From Saccharina japonica (taxonomy: Eukaryota; Sar; Phaeophyceae; Laminariales; Laminariaceae): a stretch of 64,000 bases of DNA. The stretch lies in the NCBI GenBank assembly GCA_008828725.1, contig MEHQ01001873.1, positions 12,584-76,583 of the forward strand, in the 5' to 3' direction. The notes beneath the pieces were generated by a model. It saw only the letters and a program-made list of their open reading frames with translations. It was not told the DNA's origin and did no database searches. Shown in pieces: positions 52,470 through 61,869 of this stretch. A program made the translations under genes and the position numbers. Positions within the stretch are counted from its first letter, which is position 1. Every line of letters begins with the position of its first letter.

Positions 52470-53203
52470 AAGAGAAGTTGGGTAAGATAATAGGAAGCCA
52501 AAAAGAGATGCTGGCTTTAGAGAAAATTTGGCGATACAGTACAAAGTAAAAGAAAGGATGAAGCAAGGGAGGCTAGCGTTAAGAAGAATAATAAGAAGGG
52601 GAAAAGAAGACTTAGAGTATACGGGGGGTTTGAGTAGAAGGAATAGGGATCGAAAGGTTATGCTGCATGGCGGCAATTGGAGATTGGAGATAAAGCTGAA
52701 CTGCGGGTTGTGTAGGGGACCTGGTACTGCAGGAAGTAAGGAGAGGTATAACAAGTAGCGGGAGGAGGAAGAAGTAGATGGAAGCAGATGTGCGGAGCTG
52801 GTGGGGCAAAGCATAGAGAGTAGAATTCAGCTAGTAGGGAGAATGTAGAAAGTTTGTTTTAAGGGAGGAAAGGGGATGTGGCTAGAGGGAGGAGATGAGG
52901 AAAATAGAATGAGTGTGAGCTATAGAGCAGTTTGTGTAAAACTAAATGGTAGGCGAGAAAACGATCTTGCTTATGTCTTAGGAGATAGATGGTGGCGCAC
53001 AGGCGGGCGAAACAGGAAGGGGTAATTTGATTAGCTTAAAAAGGTGTGTCTTTGTAAATATATGGAAACAACGTAATGAGCGCCCAAGTGTTGGAGGTGT
53101 CTCTATTAGGAGTAGGAACGGTGCTCCGTCTCGAAAGGGATGCGTGGTCAATGGTCAAATGACTAAGGCAAGCAACAAATGAGTACGCCTCCCCCCCCCC
53201 CAG
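52470..53203 (+). pseudogene. LINE family 2, third 3'-end copy (decayed)
   Basis: ATAGGAAGCCAAAAAGAGAT to ACAAATGAGTACGCC plus a C run, the same span as 14007-14684. The open frame is far more broken (small deletions every 30-60 bases). The end GGTGTCTCTATTAGGAGTAG and CTCGAAAGGGATGCGTGG is nearly identical to the copy at 14.6 kb, so the tail is better conserved than the coding part. Confidence 0.7.
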
Positions 53204-53349
53204 TCTAAGCCTTATACCATTGAGTAAGCCGTTTTTTTGCGGTCCTTCCTGTTGTGGGGACAAAACGCTTACTTGGAGTTAAACAGGGGGTCACAGCTTT
53301 ATTTAGGTTTATCTTGGAATTAGAGTGCACTAACCACTGAAAGGAGGGG

Positions 53350-53555
53350 TAGGTTTTCTTGTTGCTATTAATAGCAGTCGGGTTGGGTCTACGCCCGAAC
53401 CCACACTTATTTATTTGGAAAGTGCTTCCTATATATCGATAACCTTTTTTTTTTCAAGGATTGTCACTATTAATAGCAGTTCGGTTGGGTCTACGCCCGT
53501 ATATACCTTCGCCCCACACTATTTATTTGGAAAGTGTTCTCTATCTACGGGTAAG
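53350..53555 (+). repeat. Tandem duplication of about 107 bp
   Basis: CTATTAATAGCAGT-CGGTTGG, GTCTACGCCCG, CCACACT-ATTTATTTGG and AAAGTG occurs at 53366-53430 and 53468-53540. GTTGGGTCTACGCCCG links it to the right flank of element T relatives. Confidence 0.65.
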
Positions 53556-53689
53556 TATCTGTCTGGTGTTCACGATCGATCGTGGTACTACATTGTCACC
53601 CGCGAAATAATCGCGTAATAGTCGTGACTACTCCGACCCCCTGCCTGGCAGATCCGGCGAGATCCGTCCGAACCCCATTGAAATTACTC

Positions 53690-53800
53690 GTACTACGGTA
53701 GACCTACAAAGTAAAGTAAATATATAGGACCTATGGTAGACACAAAACCCTACCACAGGTAGGTATATAGATATATATATATTTACGACCTACGTTTTAC
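53690..53800. mobile_element. MITE A remnant
   Basis: ATATATAGGACCTATGGTAG and ACACAAAACCC, then AT-rich sequence and ACGACCTACG. Ends degraded. Confidence 0.4.
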
Positions 53801-53815
53801 TTTTTTTGGTAATAA

Positions 53816-53990
53816 AAATTTCGTGTTAAAGGCAGTTTTCATGGTGGTGGTGAGATTCGAACACACGACCAATACAACCCACAACATTGTGCCGTGTCGA
53901 CGCCATTTGTTAAGGCGTTCATTAGTAGTCCGTTGGGCTTCGTACTGGTAAAAGGTTAACCAAATAACCACCCAATCTAAGCCTTCTATG
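53816..53990 (-). mobile_element. SINE S1 copy, inverted
   Basis: The minus strand reads TTAGATTGGGTGGTTATTTG, GTTAACCTTTTACCAGTACG, AAGCCCAACGGACTAC, AAATGGCGTCGACACGGC, and GTCGTGTGTTCGAATCTCAC, then CACCATGAAAACTG. The best preserved S1 head. Confidence 0.8.
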
Positions 53991-54250
53991 TATAACATTC
54001 ATTCTGCCTTTCGTATATATAGGACGTTTATTTATTCATAGTGAGTAGCGGTATTTACTTACTACTACTGCTTATATTAATACCAGGTACTATTTTTATC
54101 AACTCCCCCGGGGCGGGTACTAACACTGCACAATTATTATGCGGATTAGGAAATACAAGTACTATTAAAAGTACTTCCTATGTATTATATTATGATGTTA
54201 TGATACTACTACAGTACTGTAGTAGGAGATGCCACCCCTATACCTATACT

Positions 54251-54390
54251 ATTACGGTGGACCATAGTAAATAGGACCTACGTTCTACACAAAAACCTAT
54301 ACATTTCCATATTTTTACTAACAATATTTGGTCCTATTTACTACAACAGGTCTTCGGTCCTATTTACTATGTATGGTCCTCCGTAATACT
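54251..54390. mobile_element. MITE A copy with duplicated right end
   Basis: ATTACGGTGGACCATAG, normal core, then GGTCCTATTTACTAC, ACAGGTCTTC and a second GGTCCTATTTACTATG ending GGTCCTCCGTAAT. Confidence 0.85.
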
Positions 54391-54407
54391 ATTAAATAAA
54401 TATTATT

Positions 54408-54480
54408 ATTATGCTTGCCATCCGACAATGTGTAGTGTTGTTCCCAAAAAGACTCAGGGAACAGAAAGTGAAGAACTCTC
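54408..54480 (+). mobile_element. Element Q fragment
   Basis: ATGCTTGCCATCCGACAATG, TGTAGTGTTGTTCCC and GACTCAGGGAACAGAAAG. Confidence 0.5.
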
Positions 54481-54619
54481 CAGGTCAAAAGCGTAGCAGT
54501 ATCATGCGACAAATCAAAACCGATGTGACGCAAATGGAAGGCTACCACATCCAACATCCTTCTATCTCATCCACCTCAAAGCGACCATCTCCATTAATAG
54601 TCATCTGCGTATAAGACTA

Positions 54620-55400
54620 GGTGAGACACAGAGTATCCCCTTGCAGGTCTGTCTCTTAAACACCCTATATGTGTTCCTCCCTTTCTCGTACAATCAAGCG
54701 TAGAAGAGAACCAGCTTTATTCATAACCAGTTATATATCTGGCTATATAATATACCCCTTCACTACTACTGCTGTTTGTTGCAAAAGTTCTAGCTTAGCA
54801 ACCGTAACTCCTACTCGTACCTAATTCCAAGTACAGTACAGTACAGTAGGTGCAGGTACAGCCCCTTTCAAGCTCTCAAGGGACCCTATCGTAGTGCGTT
54901 CGGGACTGGACGACCCTTATATACGGTACCGACGTCCCTTATCAGAGTTCGTACCGCCCCCTTCTTACAGTCAGTCAGTAGTGTTATATAAGACTGGGTG
55001 AGACACAGAGTATCCCCTTGCAGGTCTATCTATTAACCATGTCCTGGGTCATCGCCTGGGGTCGTACCAGCTTAAATGGCAAGAGGTTTATAGTTTATAG
55101 CAGTGCCACACGTCTTCTTAGTACGGGGCGGGCAGAAACGTGATAGTCTGCTAGTAGTTAAGTTTATTGGTCAACAAAATAATCATTGAAATATTGTGTT
55201 TTGCTTGAGATACAGTTGCGAGTTTTGCAGTCATACGCCCAAGCCCCTATTATATAACGATGAACGGTGGGCTAAAACGGCGAGCAGAAAATTGAGGTCC
55301 CTTATATAACCGTTTTATCTTGTCGCGGGGTCCCTTATAAAGGGGTGCCTGCTACTCGAAACGCAGGGGGGCTGCAGTTCTATTACTGTAGTTCTTGGCC
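54620..55400. other. Unassigned spacer
   Basis: GTGAGACACAGAGTATCCCC TTGCAGGTCT occurs at about 54620 and 55001, a local duplication. No gene recognised. Confidence 0.45.
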
Positions 55401-57115
55401 CCGTACGTATGTTACTGCAAAAAAAACTTTGTCCCACTCCAATCATAACTTGTTTTCTTCCACGAAATGTGCGTACGCGATGTGATATCACATACCAGCC
55501 TTTCCGCTGCTACTACAATACGGTATAAATATAATACGAGTATGCTACAATATAACGTTGTTCCAATCTATCAATATCCATTAAGGTTAAAACTACAGCA
55601 GTAGTTTGCCCACGAAAAAAAGTGCCTGCATTATTACAATTATTGTTGTACACAACACAGTATTACAGGGTGGGCTAATGTAGTAAATAGGACCCACGGT
55701 ACACAAAAAAACCTATATATTTACCTATTTTTACTAAAAATATTTGGTCCTATTTACTATGGTCTCCCGAAATAGTATCGTATCGCCCTTTTTGCTCTAC
55801 TTTTGTACTGCAAAACACGATATCCCATTATAATTTCAAGTAAGTTAGTCCACGAAACGTGCGTACTACATCCGTATAGGCCATGTGACGTTTTTGCTTA
55901 TTATGGCTACTGCAAAACACGATATCTCACACTCAGTTTGAGTAGTTTTTTTGCTTTTGGCTACCGCAATTGTGTTAGTATCGGAATCGAATGCGAGTAT
56001 CATTCGCGTTTTGCTTGTCTCCAGTCTCGATGAATGTTTGCTTTCGGCTACTGCAAAATACGTAATCCAACTCCAATTTCAGGTAAGTTTGTCAACGAAA
56101 CGCGCGTACAAGTCATGTAACGTTTTTTGCTTTCGGCTACTACTGCAAAAAACGTTACCCAAGTCAAATTTCAGGTACGTTTGTTAACGAAACGTTGCGT
56201 ACAAGTCGTATCACGCTTTTTGTTTTTTTGGCTACTGCAAAAACGTGATCTAACTCTAAGCAATTGTGTCCACGAAACGTGCGTACAAGTCGAACTACAT
56301 TTTTCGCTTTTGGTTGTTGCAAAAAACGTTATCTCACTCAAATTTCGGGTACGTTTGTCAACGGAACGTGCGTACAAGTCATACTTCGAAATATCATACT
56401 TTTTTTTAATGAAAACGTTAAAATACGTCAGATGTGAGTACGAACGATTGAACAGTTGAAACTCTACGTTGCAAGCTGCGTCATACGGTAGACACGCTCG
56501 TTGGGCGCGCTTGTTCTATATTCCATTTTACAATATGTTTTTGGCAAGCAAAAACGTTCTCCAACTCTACTTTCACGTGCGTGCAGGTCACCTTATTTTT
56601 TTCGCCGCTCAAATTTCGAGTATCATTGTTATGATTATTTATCGTGCGTAAATGTCATATATCCCCCTTTCTGCTTTTGGCTGCTGCAAAAAAACGTCAT
56701 TCCACGCAAATTTTTACGTAGTTAGCCCACGACATAATAATATATACCTGCATGCAGGTCACCCTTTTATGTTTTTTAGTACGTACTGCGAAAAACATCG
56801 TCCTACCTTAAATTCAACTATTAATACAGTAGTATTAATAGTGTACCCACGAAACGTGCGCACATACAGGTCATACGACGCCTTTTGCTTGTGGCTACTC
56901 GTACCGCAAAAATAACTTATCCAACTCGAATTGCAGGGAAGTTACGTCAATGAAACGTGTGTGCAGGTCATATGTACCACATTTTGTTTTAGCTTTTGGC
57001 TACTGCGAAAAAAAACCGTTACCTCTACGGTATCTACGTGCCTTGCAATTTCATCGCCGCTTTTTGTTTTAGCTTTTACAGTAGCTAAAAAAAACGTTAC
57101 TCCTATGGTACGTAC
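55400..57115 (+). repeat. Satellite E, left block
   Basis: Repeating unit of about 88-105 bp: AATTTCAAGTAAGTTTGTCC, ACGAAACGTGCGTACAAGTC, a variable TTTTTTGC block, TTTTGGCTACTGCAAAAA and CGTTATCC-ACTC. Around 14 units, 10-30 percent diverged, interrupted by MITE A at 55662. Long frames along it are repeat artefacts. Confidence 0.85.
55662..55774. mobile_element. MITE A copy (variant A2 left end) in satellite E
   Basis: ATTACAGGGTGGGCTAATG left and ACTATGGTCTCCCGAAATA right, with GACCCACGGTACAC beside the variant end. Confidence 0.85.
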
Positions 57116-57132
57116 ACGCCTTCCAATTGTAT

Positions 57133-57235
57133 CGCGTCAAGGGTTCAGCACATTCTTCCCTCGTTGGCTTGCGTCGAATTGTGCGTAACCACGCCAACTA
57201 TAGGCGCTCTCGGTCAGCTGATTTCTTTCGAGGGA
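57133..57235 (+). repeat. Repeat K fragment
   Basis: GGGTTCAGCACATTCTTCCC, TCGTTGGCTTGCGTCGAATT and AACCACGCC...GCGCTCTCGG, the right half of K. Confidence 0.6.
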
Positions 57236-57295
57236 TAAAAACGCCATATTATATGGAGAACCGACCCCTCGACAATAACGCTACTACAGTAGTAG

Positions 57296-57406
57296 TACGG
57301 GGGACGACAATAAATAGGACCAAATATTGTTAGTTAAAATCGGTAAAATATGTAGGTTTTTGTGTGTACCGTAGGTCCTATTTACTACATTAGCCCACCC
57401 CGTAAT
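57296..57406. mobile_element. MITE A copy (variant A2 right end)
   Basis: GTACGGGGGACGACAATAA left; CCTATTTACTACATTAGCCC right. The core GTGTGTACCGTAGG is next to the variant end. Confidence 0.85.
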
Positions 57407-57489
57407 GGTGGAGTGACGCGTGCTACGATAGAGGTACATTAGGTATACCTTTTTTTGGCTGAAACGATTTTTTTATTGTTTTTTTAATG

Positions 57490-57590
57490 ACGGGGGCTTT
57501 TAGAACTGCAGTCTCGTTATGGGGACAAACCACTCTAATTCTAAGGAATGTGTCCCCAAAACGGGACTGCAGTTCTGAAAGGGTTAACGC
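57490..57590. mobile_element. MITE C palindromic copy
   Basis: TTTTAGAACTGCAGTCTCG and GGGACTGCAGTTCTGAAAGG, GGGGACAAACCACTC and its complement. Close to 5125-5221. Confidence 0.75.
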
Positions 57591-57712
57591 CAAAACCATC
57601 GGAACTCCATTCTTGTGCTTGCAGTATGTTTCGTTATATTAACCCGGGCCATGGGATTGCTCATCAGGTTCATAGTATTTTATCTCCCTCCAAAATCATG
57701 TTTTTCCCCGCC

Positions 57713-57975
57713 GTTCAGAGGGGGGGAGAGCGCTATAAGGATTATCCTGGGCCCTGGGCTGGGTAATTGATCGATCTTTTACCCCTATAGCTCAGCAGGT
57801 AATACCCTAACATTTGACGTCGTCGAGGACACGGGTTCGAATCTCACTTCGAACGTTTCTTTTACAGAAACGCTTGCGCGTGCGTCCCTAAAAAACACGT
57901 CTCCCTGGTTCCCCAGGTACTGAAACGAAGCGGGTAGGTCAACGTACGGCCGTACACGGTACCGACGTCCCAAAT
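57713..57975 (+). mobile_element. SINE S2, near full length
   Basis: GGGCTGGGTAATTGATCGAT leads to CCCCTATAGCTCAGCAGGTA (A-box) and, 35 bases later, GGACACGGGTTCGAATCTCA (B-box). The tail contains TTTTACAGAAACGCTTGCGC, CTCCCTGGTTCCCCAGGTAC and GTACACGGTACCG. The tRNA-like part resembles Asp/Val-type tRNAs in the D-arm; the T-stem is imperfect, so it is a retroposon rather than a tRNA gene. Confidence 0.8.
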
Positions 57976-58078
57976 ATCCCACCGTTCAGAGGGGGGGAGA
58001 GTGTTATAAGGATTATCCCGGGCTGGGTAATCGATCTATATTTTACCCCTATAGCTCAGCCGGTAATACCCTCACAGA
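57976..58078 (+). mobile_element. SINE S2, second tandem head
   Basis: The leader CCGTTCAGAGGGGGGGAGAG and the A-box CCCCTATAGCTCAGCCGGTA repeat, then the copy breaks off at CCCTCACAG into MITE B sequence. Confidence 0.7.
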
Positions 58079-58229
58079 TTGCTCATCAGGTTCAGAGTAT
58101 TTTATTTCCCTCCAAAATCATGTTTTTACTTACTATTAGTATAGAGCTCCTCAAGTGACCACCCTCTGAAAAAAGTTGGCGCACCTGCATGCAGGCTACC
58201 GTGGCATGCGTCTATAGGATTCGAGGTTA

Positions 58230-58520
58230 GCCACTGCTGTGTGTGGTCTTCATATACATTGAACCGGTTTCTTTCGTGTACCTGCGTCGACATCCAGCAC
58301 GCCCAGCGCCCGGGCCGGTTCTTCATCTTAAAAGAAATACAAGCTCCTATTCTGTGGTCACAAAAAAAAAACACGACAAAGAGATACTTCTTCTGGTCGG
58401 TATAGTTACTCACTTCGAAAGAAGCTCGACCAGTCAGAAATGATTGCCTCAGTACATTGTGATGCAGTAAATAGGGTAGACAATGCAATGCTATCTCATC
58501 GTACTGGATACGATATTCAG
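58230..58520 (+). mobile_element. Element F copy, diverged
   Basis: GTGTGTGGTCTTCATATACA, TCGACATCCAGCACGCCCAG, GGTTCTTCATCTTAAAAG and TTCTGTGGTCACAAAAA, then AGACAATGCAATGCTATC. Confidence 0.65.
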
Positions 58521-58559
58521 GCACAACATACACATGCCAGCAATGACCATCGCCGTGGC

Positions 58560-58995
58560 GACCGGTCTAGTTTCAAGCAGTTCGTCCATGAAAATGTGCG
58601 TGCCGGTCATATCCCCCTTTCCCCTTTCGGCTTTTAGGTTACTGCAAAAAAAAAAAGTCATCCCACGCGAAATATAAACCGTTTCCCCATGAAACGTTCG
58701 TGCAGGTCACCCGTTTCAACTCCAGAAACAAGAAACAAGGACGAATCTGACGGAAAAAAAAAAAAAAAAACACCGTCTGTGAACACGGGTCGGCAGGGGT
58801 GCATGTAACAGGTGTGCGAAATTTCAGGACTTTTGTCCCAAAAACGGCTTGAACTTCCGTTTCTGGCTAATTTTAGGGGGTTCAACTTGAAGCAGCCTGT
58901 AGGTTTTTTGTCCATGAAACGTTCATGCCGGTCATATATATATCTCCCTTTCGGTTTTTGGTTACTGCAAAAATGAGTTTCGGCGAAATTCTCCA
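58560..58995 (+). repeat. Satellite E, middle block
   Basis: GTCCATGAAAATGTGCGTGC, TTTCGGCTTTTAGGTTACTG and GTCATCCCACGCGAAAT, and a further unit at 58905-58985. An unrelated stretch with an A run (58755-58771) lies between. Confidence 0.7.
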
Positions 58996-59060
58996 TCTAT
59001 CTCACAGCTGTTTTATTTTATTTTTATGAATATGGTCCACTACAGATAAGAGCAATGTGC

Positions 59061-59213
59061 TTAACCCCTTATGAACTGGTCACCCGTTTTGGGGGACAAA
59101 CTACTTGGAATTAGTGTGGAATAAGTTTTTCAGTGCTGAATGGGTTAATAACTGGTCTCAACGTATTTGGGGACAAAATGTGTAGGATTTTTTTTTCAGT
59201 TCTGAATGGGTCA
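59061..59213. mobile_element. Two MITE C copies sharing an end
   Basis: TTAACCCCTTATGAACTGG...GTGCTGAATGGGTTAA (59061-59148), then TAATAACTGGTCTCAACG...GTTCTGAATGGGTCAA (to 59213). Confidence 0.75.
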
Positions 59214-59404
59214 AGAGCGCTTGTTTTTGGCTTGTCACAGGGCGCTCTTCAATCGGGTTACCCACTGTCGCAAAAAACAGAACGGGTGGCCTTAGCACGA
59301 AGCGTTTTGCGGGAAAACGGCTTGAAATTCGCGCGGGATAACGTTTTTTTGCGCGTACAATATATAGCTTTTAGTATAGGCGGGTCATGCCGATTTGACC
59401 GCTC

Positions 59405-59743
59405 TTAACCCGCTCAGAACTGAAAAAATCACCCCACACTATTTCCGAGTAGTTGACGCATGCTACGATAGAGGTGCACCATGCTTTTTCTGAGCTCCTC
59501 ACTTAAGGAGCGTCATACCTCACCGAAAAAAAGATTTTGGAGGAAAATAAAAGTGCTGCCGGATGAGAAGTCCTATGACCGAAGTATAGTCTGAAACATA
59601 TTTCGTCACAAAAAGGAAAGTCCGACGAATTTGAGTTAAGGAGCCCGATCGTTCAGAAAACAATTCAGCCAAAAAGTGCCACCTCTACCGTAGCACACGT
59701 CAGTTTGTCCCCAAAAACGGGGGACCGGTTCTTAAGGGGTTAA
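59405..59743. mobile_element. MITE C copy split by a B insertion
   Basis: TTAACCCGCTCAGAACTG to CCGAGTAGTT (59405-59454), resuming AGTTTGTCCCCAAAAACGG to CTTAAGGGGTTAA (59702-59743). Joined, they give an 87-90 bp C. Confidence 0.9.
59455..59701 (-). mobile_element. MITE B copy nested in C (TSD AGTT)
   Basis: 247 bp, GACGCATGCTACGATAGAGG to CTCTACCGTAGCACACGTC, AGTT at 59451-59454 and 59702-59705. The minus strand has the reading orientation of 47247-47496. Confidence 0.9.
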
Positions 59744-59799
59744 ATCCCGAATGCTCTTATCTTGGGTGCTCTTAAATCGGGGTACCTACTATTAATACT

Positions 59800-61290
59800 G
59801 TACCTACTGCAGAAATACGTTTTCCCACGCTTTACTTTCAAGTAAGTTTGTCCACGAAACATGCGCGCCGGTCATATCACCCCTTGTTTGCTTTTGGCTA
59901 CTGCAAAAAACCCAACATTTCCTCTTTATTTTCAAGTAAGCTGGTCCACCAAACAGTGCGTACAGGTAAATAGATACGAGTATATCACTCTTTTGCTTTT
60001 GGCTACTGCAAAAAAAAACAGTTATTTCCTCTTTAATTTCAAGTAAGTTTGTCCACGAAACCGTGCGTGCAGGTCATGTCACCGTGTTTGCTTTTGGCTA
60101 CTGCAAAAAAAAAACGATTCTCCAGTCTAGTTTTAAGTAAATTTGTGAACGAATTTTTGCGTGCAGGTCACACGTTACCCTCACGGTTACTGCACAAACG
60201 TCATCCCACTCTAATGTCAAGTCGTTTTCCCCCAGGAAACGTTCGTGCTAAGTCAGATCACATGTTTTTGTTATTTTGTTACTGCAAAAAAAAAACGTTA
60301 TCACGCTCCAATTTCAAAGTAAGTTTGTCCACGAAACGTGCCTATAAAGCAGGTTATATAATATCACCCTGTTTTGCTTGTGGCTACTGCAAAAACGGTT
60401 ATTCCACTCAAACGTCGAGCAGTTTTCACCGGAAACGTCCGTGCAGGTCACTTTTTTTTTTTTTGCTTTTGGCTACTGCTGTACCGCTTTTTTTGCGGGA
60501 AAAAAACGATCACCCGACTATCTACTCGAAACTACTGGATGCCCCGCCCTTGGTCTGTTTGGGCTGTTGAGCGGCGAAAGATAGACAGGGAGCTAGCTGC
60601 ACCTACTTTTGAGGCTGTCATTCAGTGGTCATCAAGGGGGTATGTTTTCGGCCAAGTGGGGGGGGGAAATGATGGTTACAAAAAACACTTTTGTCCCACT
60701 CAAATTACAAGTAAGTTTGTCCACGAAACGTGCGCGCAGGTCGTATATATATCACCCATTTTGCTTTTTATGCTACTGCGAAAAACGTATTCCAATTCTA
60801 ATTTCGGAACAGGTTTTTTGCCCCACGACTCGTGCGTAGGAAGTCACTGTTTATGGCACCCTTTCTGTTTTTGGCTACTGCAGTATTCCGGGGGAACATA
60901 ATAAATAGGACCTACGGGGCACACAAAAACCTATATATTTACCTATTTTTACTAACAATATTTGGTCCTGTTTACTACGGTTCCTCGTAATACTGCTAAA
61001 AACGTCATCTCAGTATAATTCCGAGTGAGTTGGTCCACAAAAAATGCTCGTGCGTGCGGGGGTCGCATCCCCCTTTTCGCGTTACACCACTCTAATTTCA
61101 AGTAATTTTCCCACGAAACGTGTGAACAGACTGGACGTACCATCTTTTTCGGGACTTGACAAAAAACGGCGACCCAATCTTAATGCGAGTATTTTTTCCC
61201 ACGAAACGTGGTTTGCATGCAGGTCATACGACTCAGTGTATACCTCTTTTTTTACCTGCTACAAAACGTTATCCAACTCTGTTTCCAAGC
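59800..61290 (+). repeat. Satellite E, right block
   Basis: About 14 units of the same satellite; well-kept ones are at 59830-59930, 59932-60030, 60040-60125 and 60310-60400. Several have CAAGTAAGTTTGTCCACG and GCTTTTGGCTACTGC exactly. MITE A at 60884 and unrelated sequence near 60540-60690 interrupt the array. Confidence 0.85.
60884..60994. mobile_element. MITE A copy in satellite E
   Basis: AGTATTCCGGGGGAACATAA left, ACCTACGGGGCACAC core, CCTGTTTACTACGGTTCC right. Confidence 0.8.
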
Positions 61291-61344
61291 AAAAACGAAT
61301 GGCCCGCGAATCGAGGGCTCAACTTACCCAATTTTCATTGTTAT

Positions 61345-61455
61345 TTTTGCCATCCGACAATCTTGCAGCATGATGAGCTTCAACGCTGATCACTCACAAA
61401 AAATCCCGAAAGAAGAAAAACCAAAGAAAACCAAAACAGAAAAGGAAACCTGTTG
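61345..61455 (+). mobile_element. Element Q copy
   Basis: TTTGCCATCCGACAATCTTG, CAGCATGATGAGCTTCAACG, CTGATCACTCACAAAAAATC and CCGAAAGAAGAAAAACC. It leads directly into the 18-bp array, as it does in inverted form at 17.3 kb. Confidence 0.7.
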
Positions 61456-61730
61456 GGGCTACAGTAGACTAATGGACTATGGTAGCCTATTGGACTACAG
61501 TAAACTATTGGAATACAGTAGACTATTGGGCTACAGTCGACTATTGGACTACAGTAGACTATTGAACTACAGTGGGCCATTGGACTACAGTAGACTATTG
61601 GACTGCAGTAGCCTATATCACTACAGGAGCCTACTGAACCACAGTAGCCTATTGGACTACACTAGACTATTGGGCCTCAGTATCCTATTGAACTACAGTA
61701 GACTATTGGACTACAGTAGGCACTGTTATA
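61452..61730 (+). repeat. 18-bp tandem repeat
   Basis: About 15 units of GGACTACAGTAGACTATT. A codon-multiple period keeps both a plus frame (LLDYSR repeat) and a minus frame (CSPIVY repeat) open, so the frames are not evidence of a gene. Confidence 0.85.
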
Positions 61731-61869
61731 GCGGGCAACCGGCACTATAGGGGGCAACCGGCACTATAGAGGGACCAACTACTGTATTGGTAGATGTTCG
61801 TCAAGTGCTCAGGTCTGATTGCTATTCAGAATGTAAGCAACCTTTCGTGTCTGAAGTCCTTGGGTTCGG

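Larger units (their letters stand above)
57415..58212 (+). mobile_element. MITE B long form carrying C and S2 insertions
   Basis: GACGCGTGCTACGATAGAGG starts the element and CGTGGCATGCGTC ends it, with ATCATGTTTTTCCCCG and CAAGTGACCACCCTC words as in 45086-45382. A palindromic C copy (57490-57590) and one and a half S2 SINEs (57713-58078) are inside, which accounts for the 798-bp length. Confidence 0.7.

Noticed and set aside
60049..60901. Plus frames of 173-175 codons with FVHETC and LLATAK words
   Set aside because: Satellite E read in frame; the words are the repeat unit and shift frame between units.
61208..61750. 180-codon frame with LLDYSR repeats
   Set aside because: The 18-bp array keeps both strands open; the start lies in satellite E and element Q.
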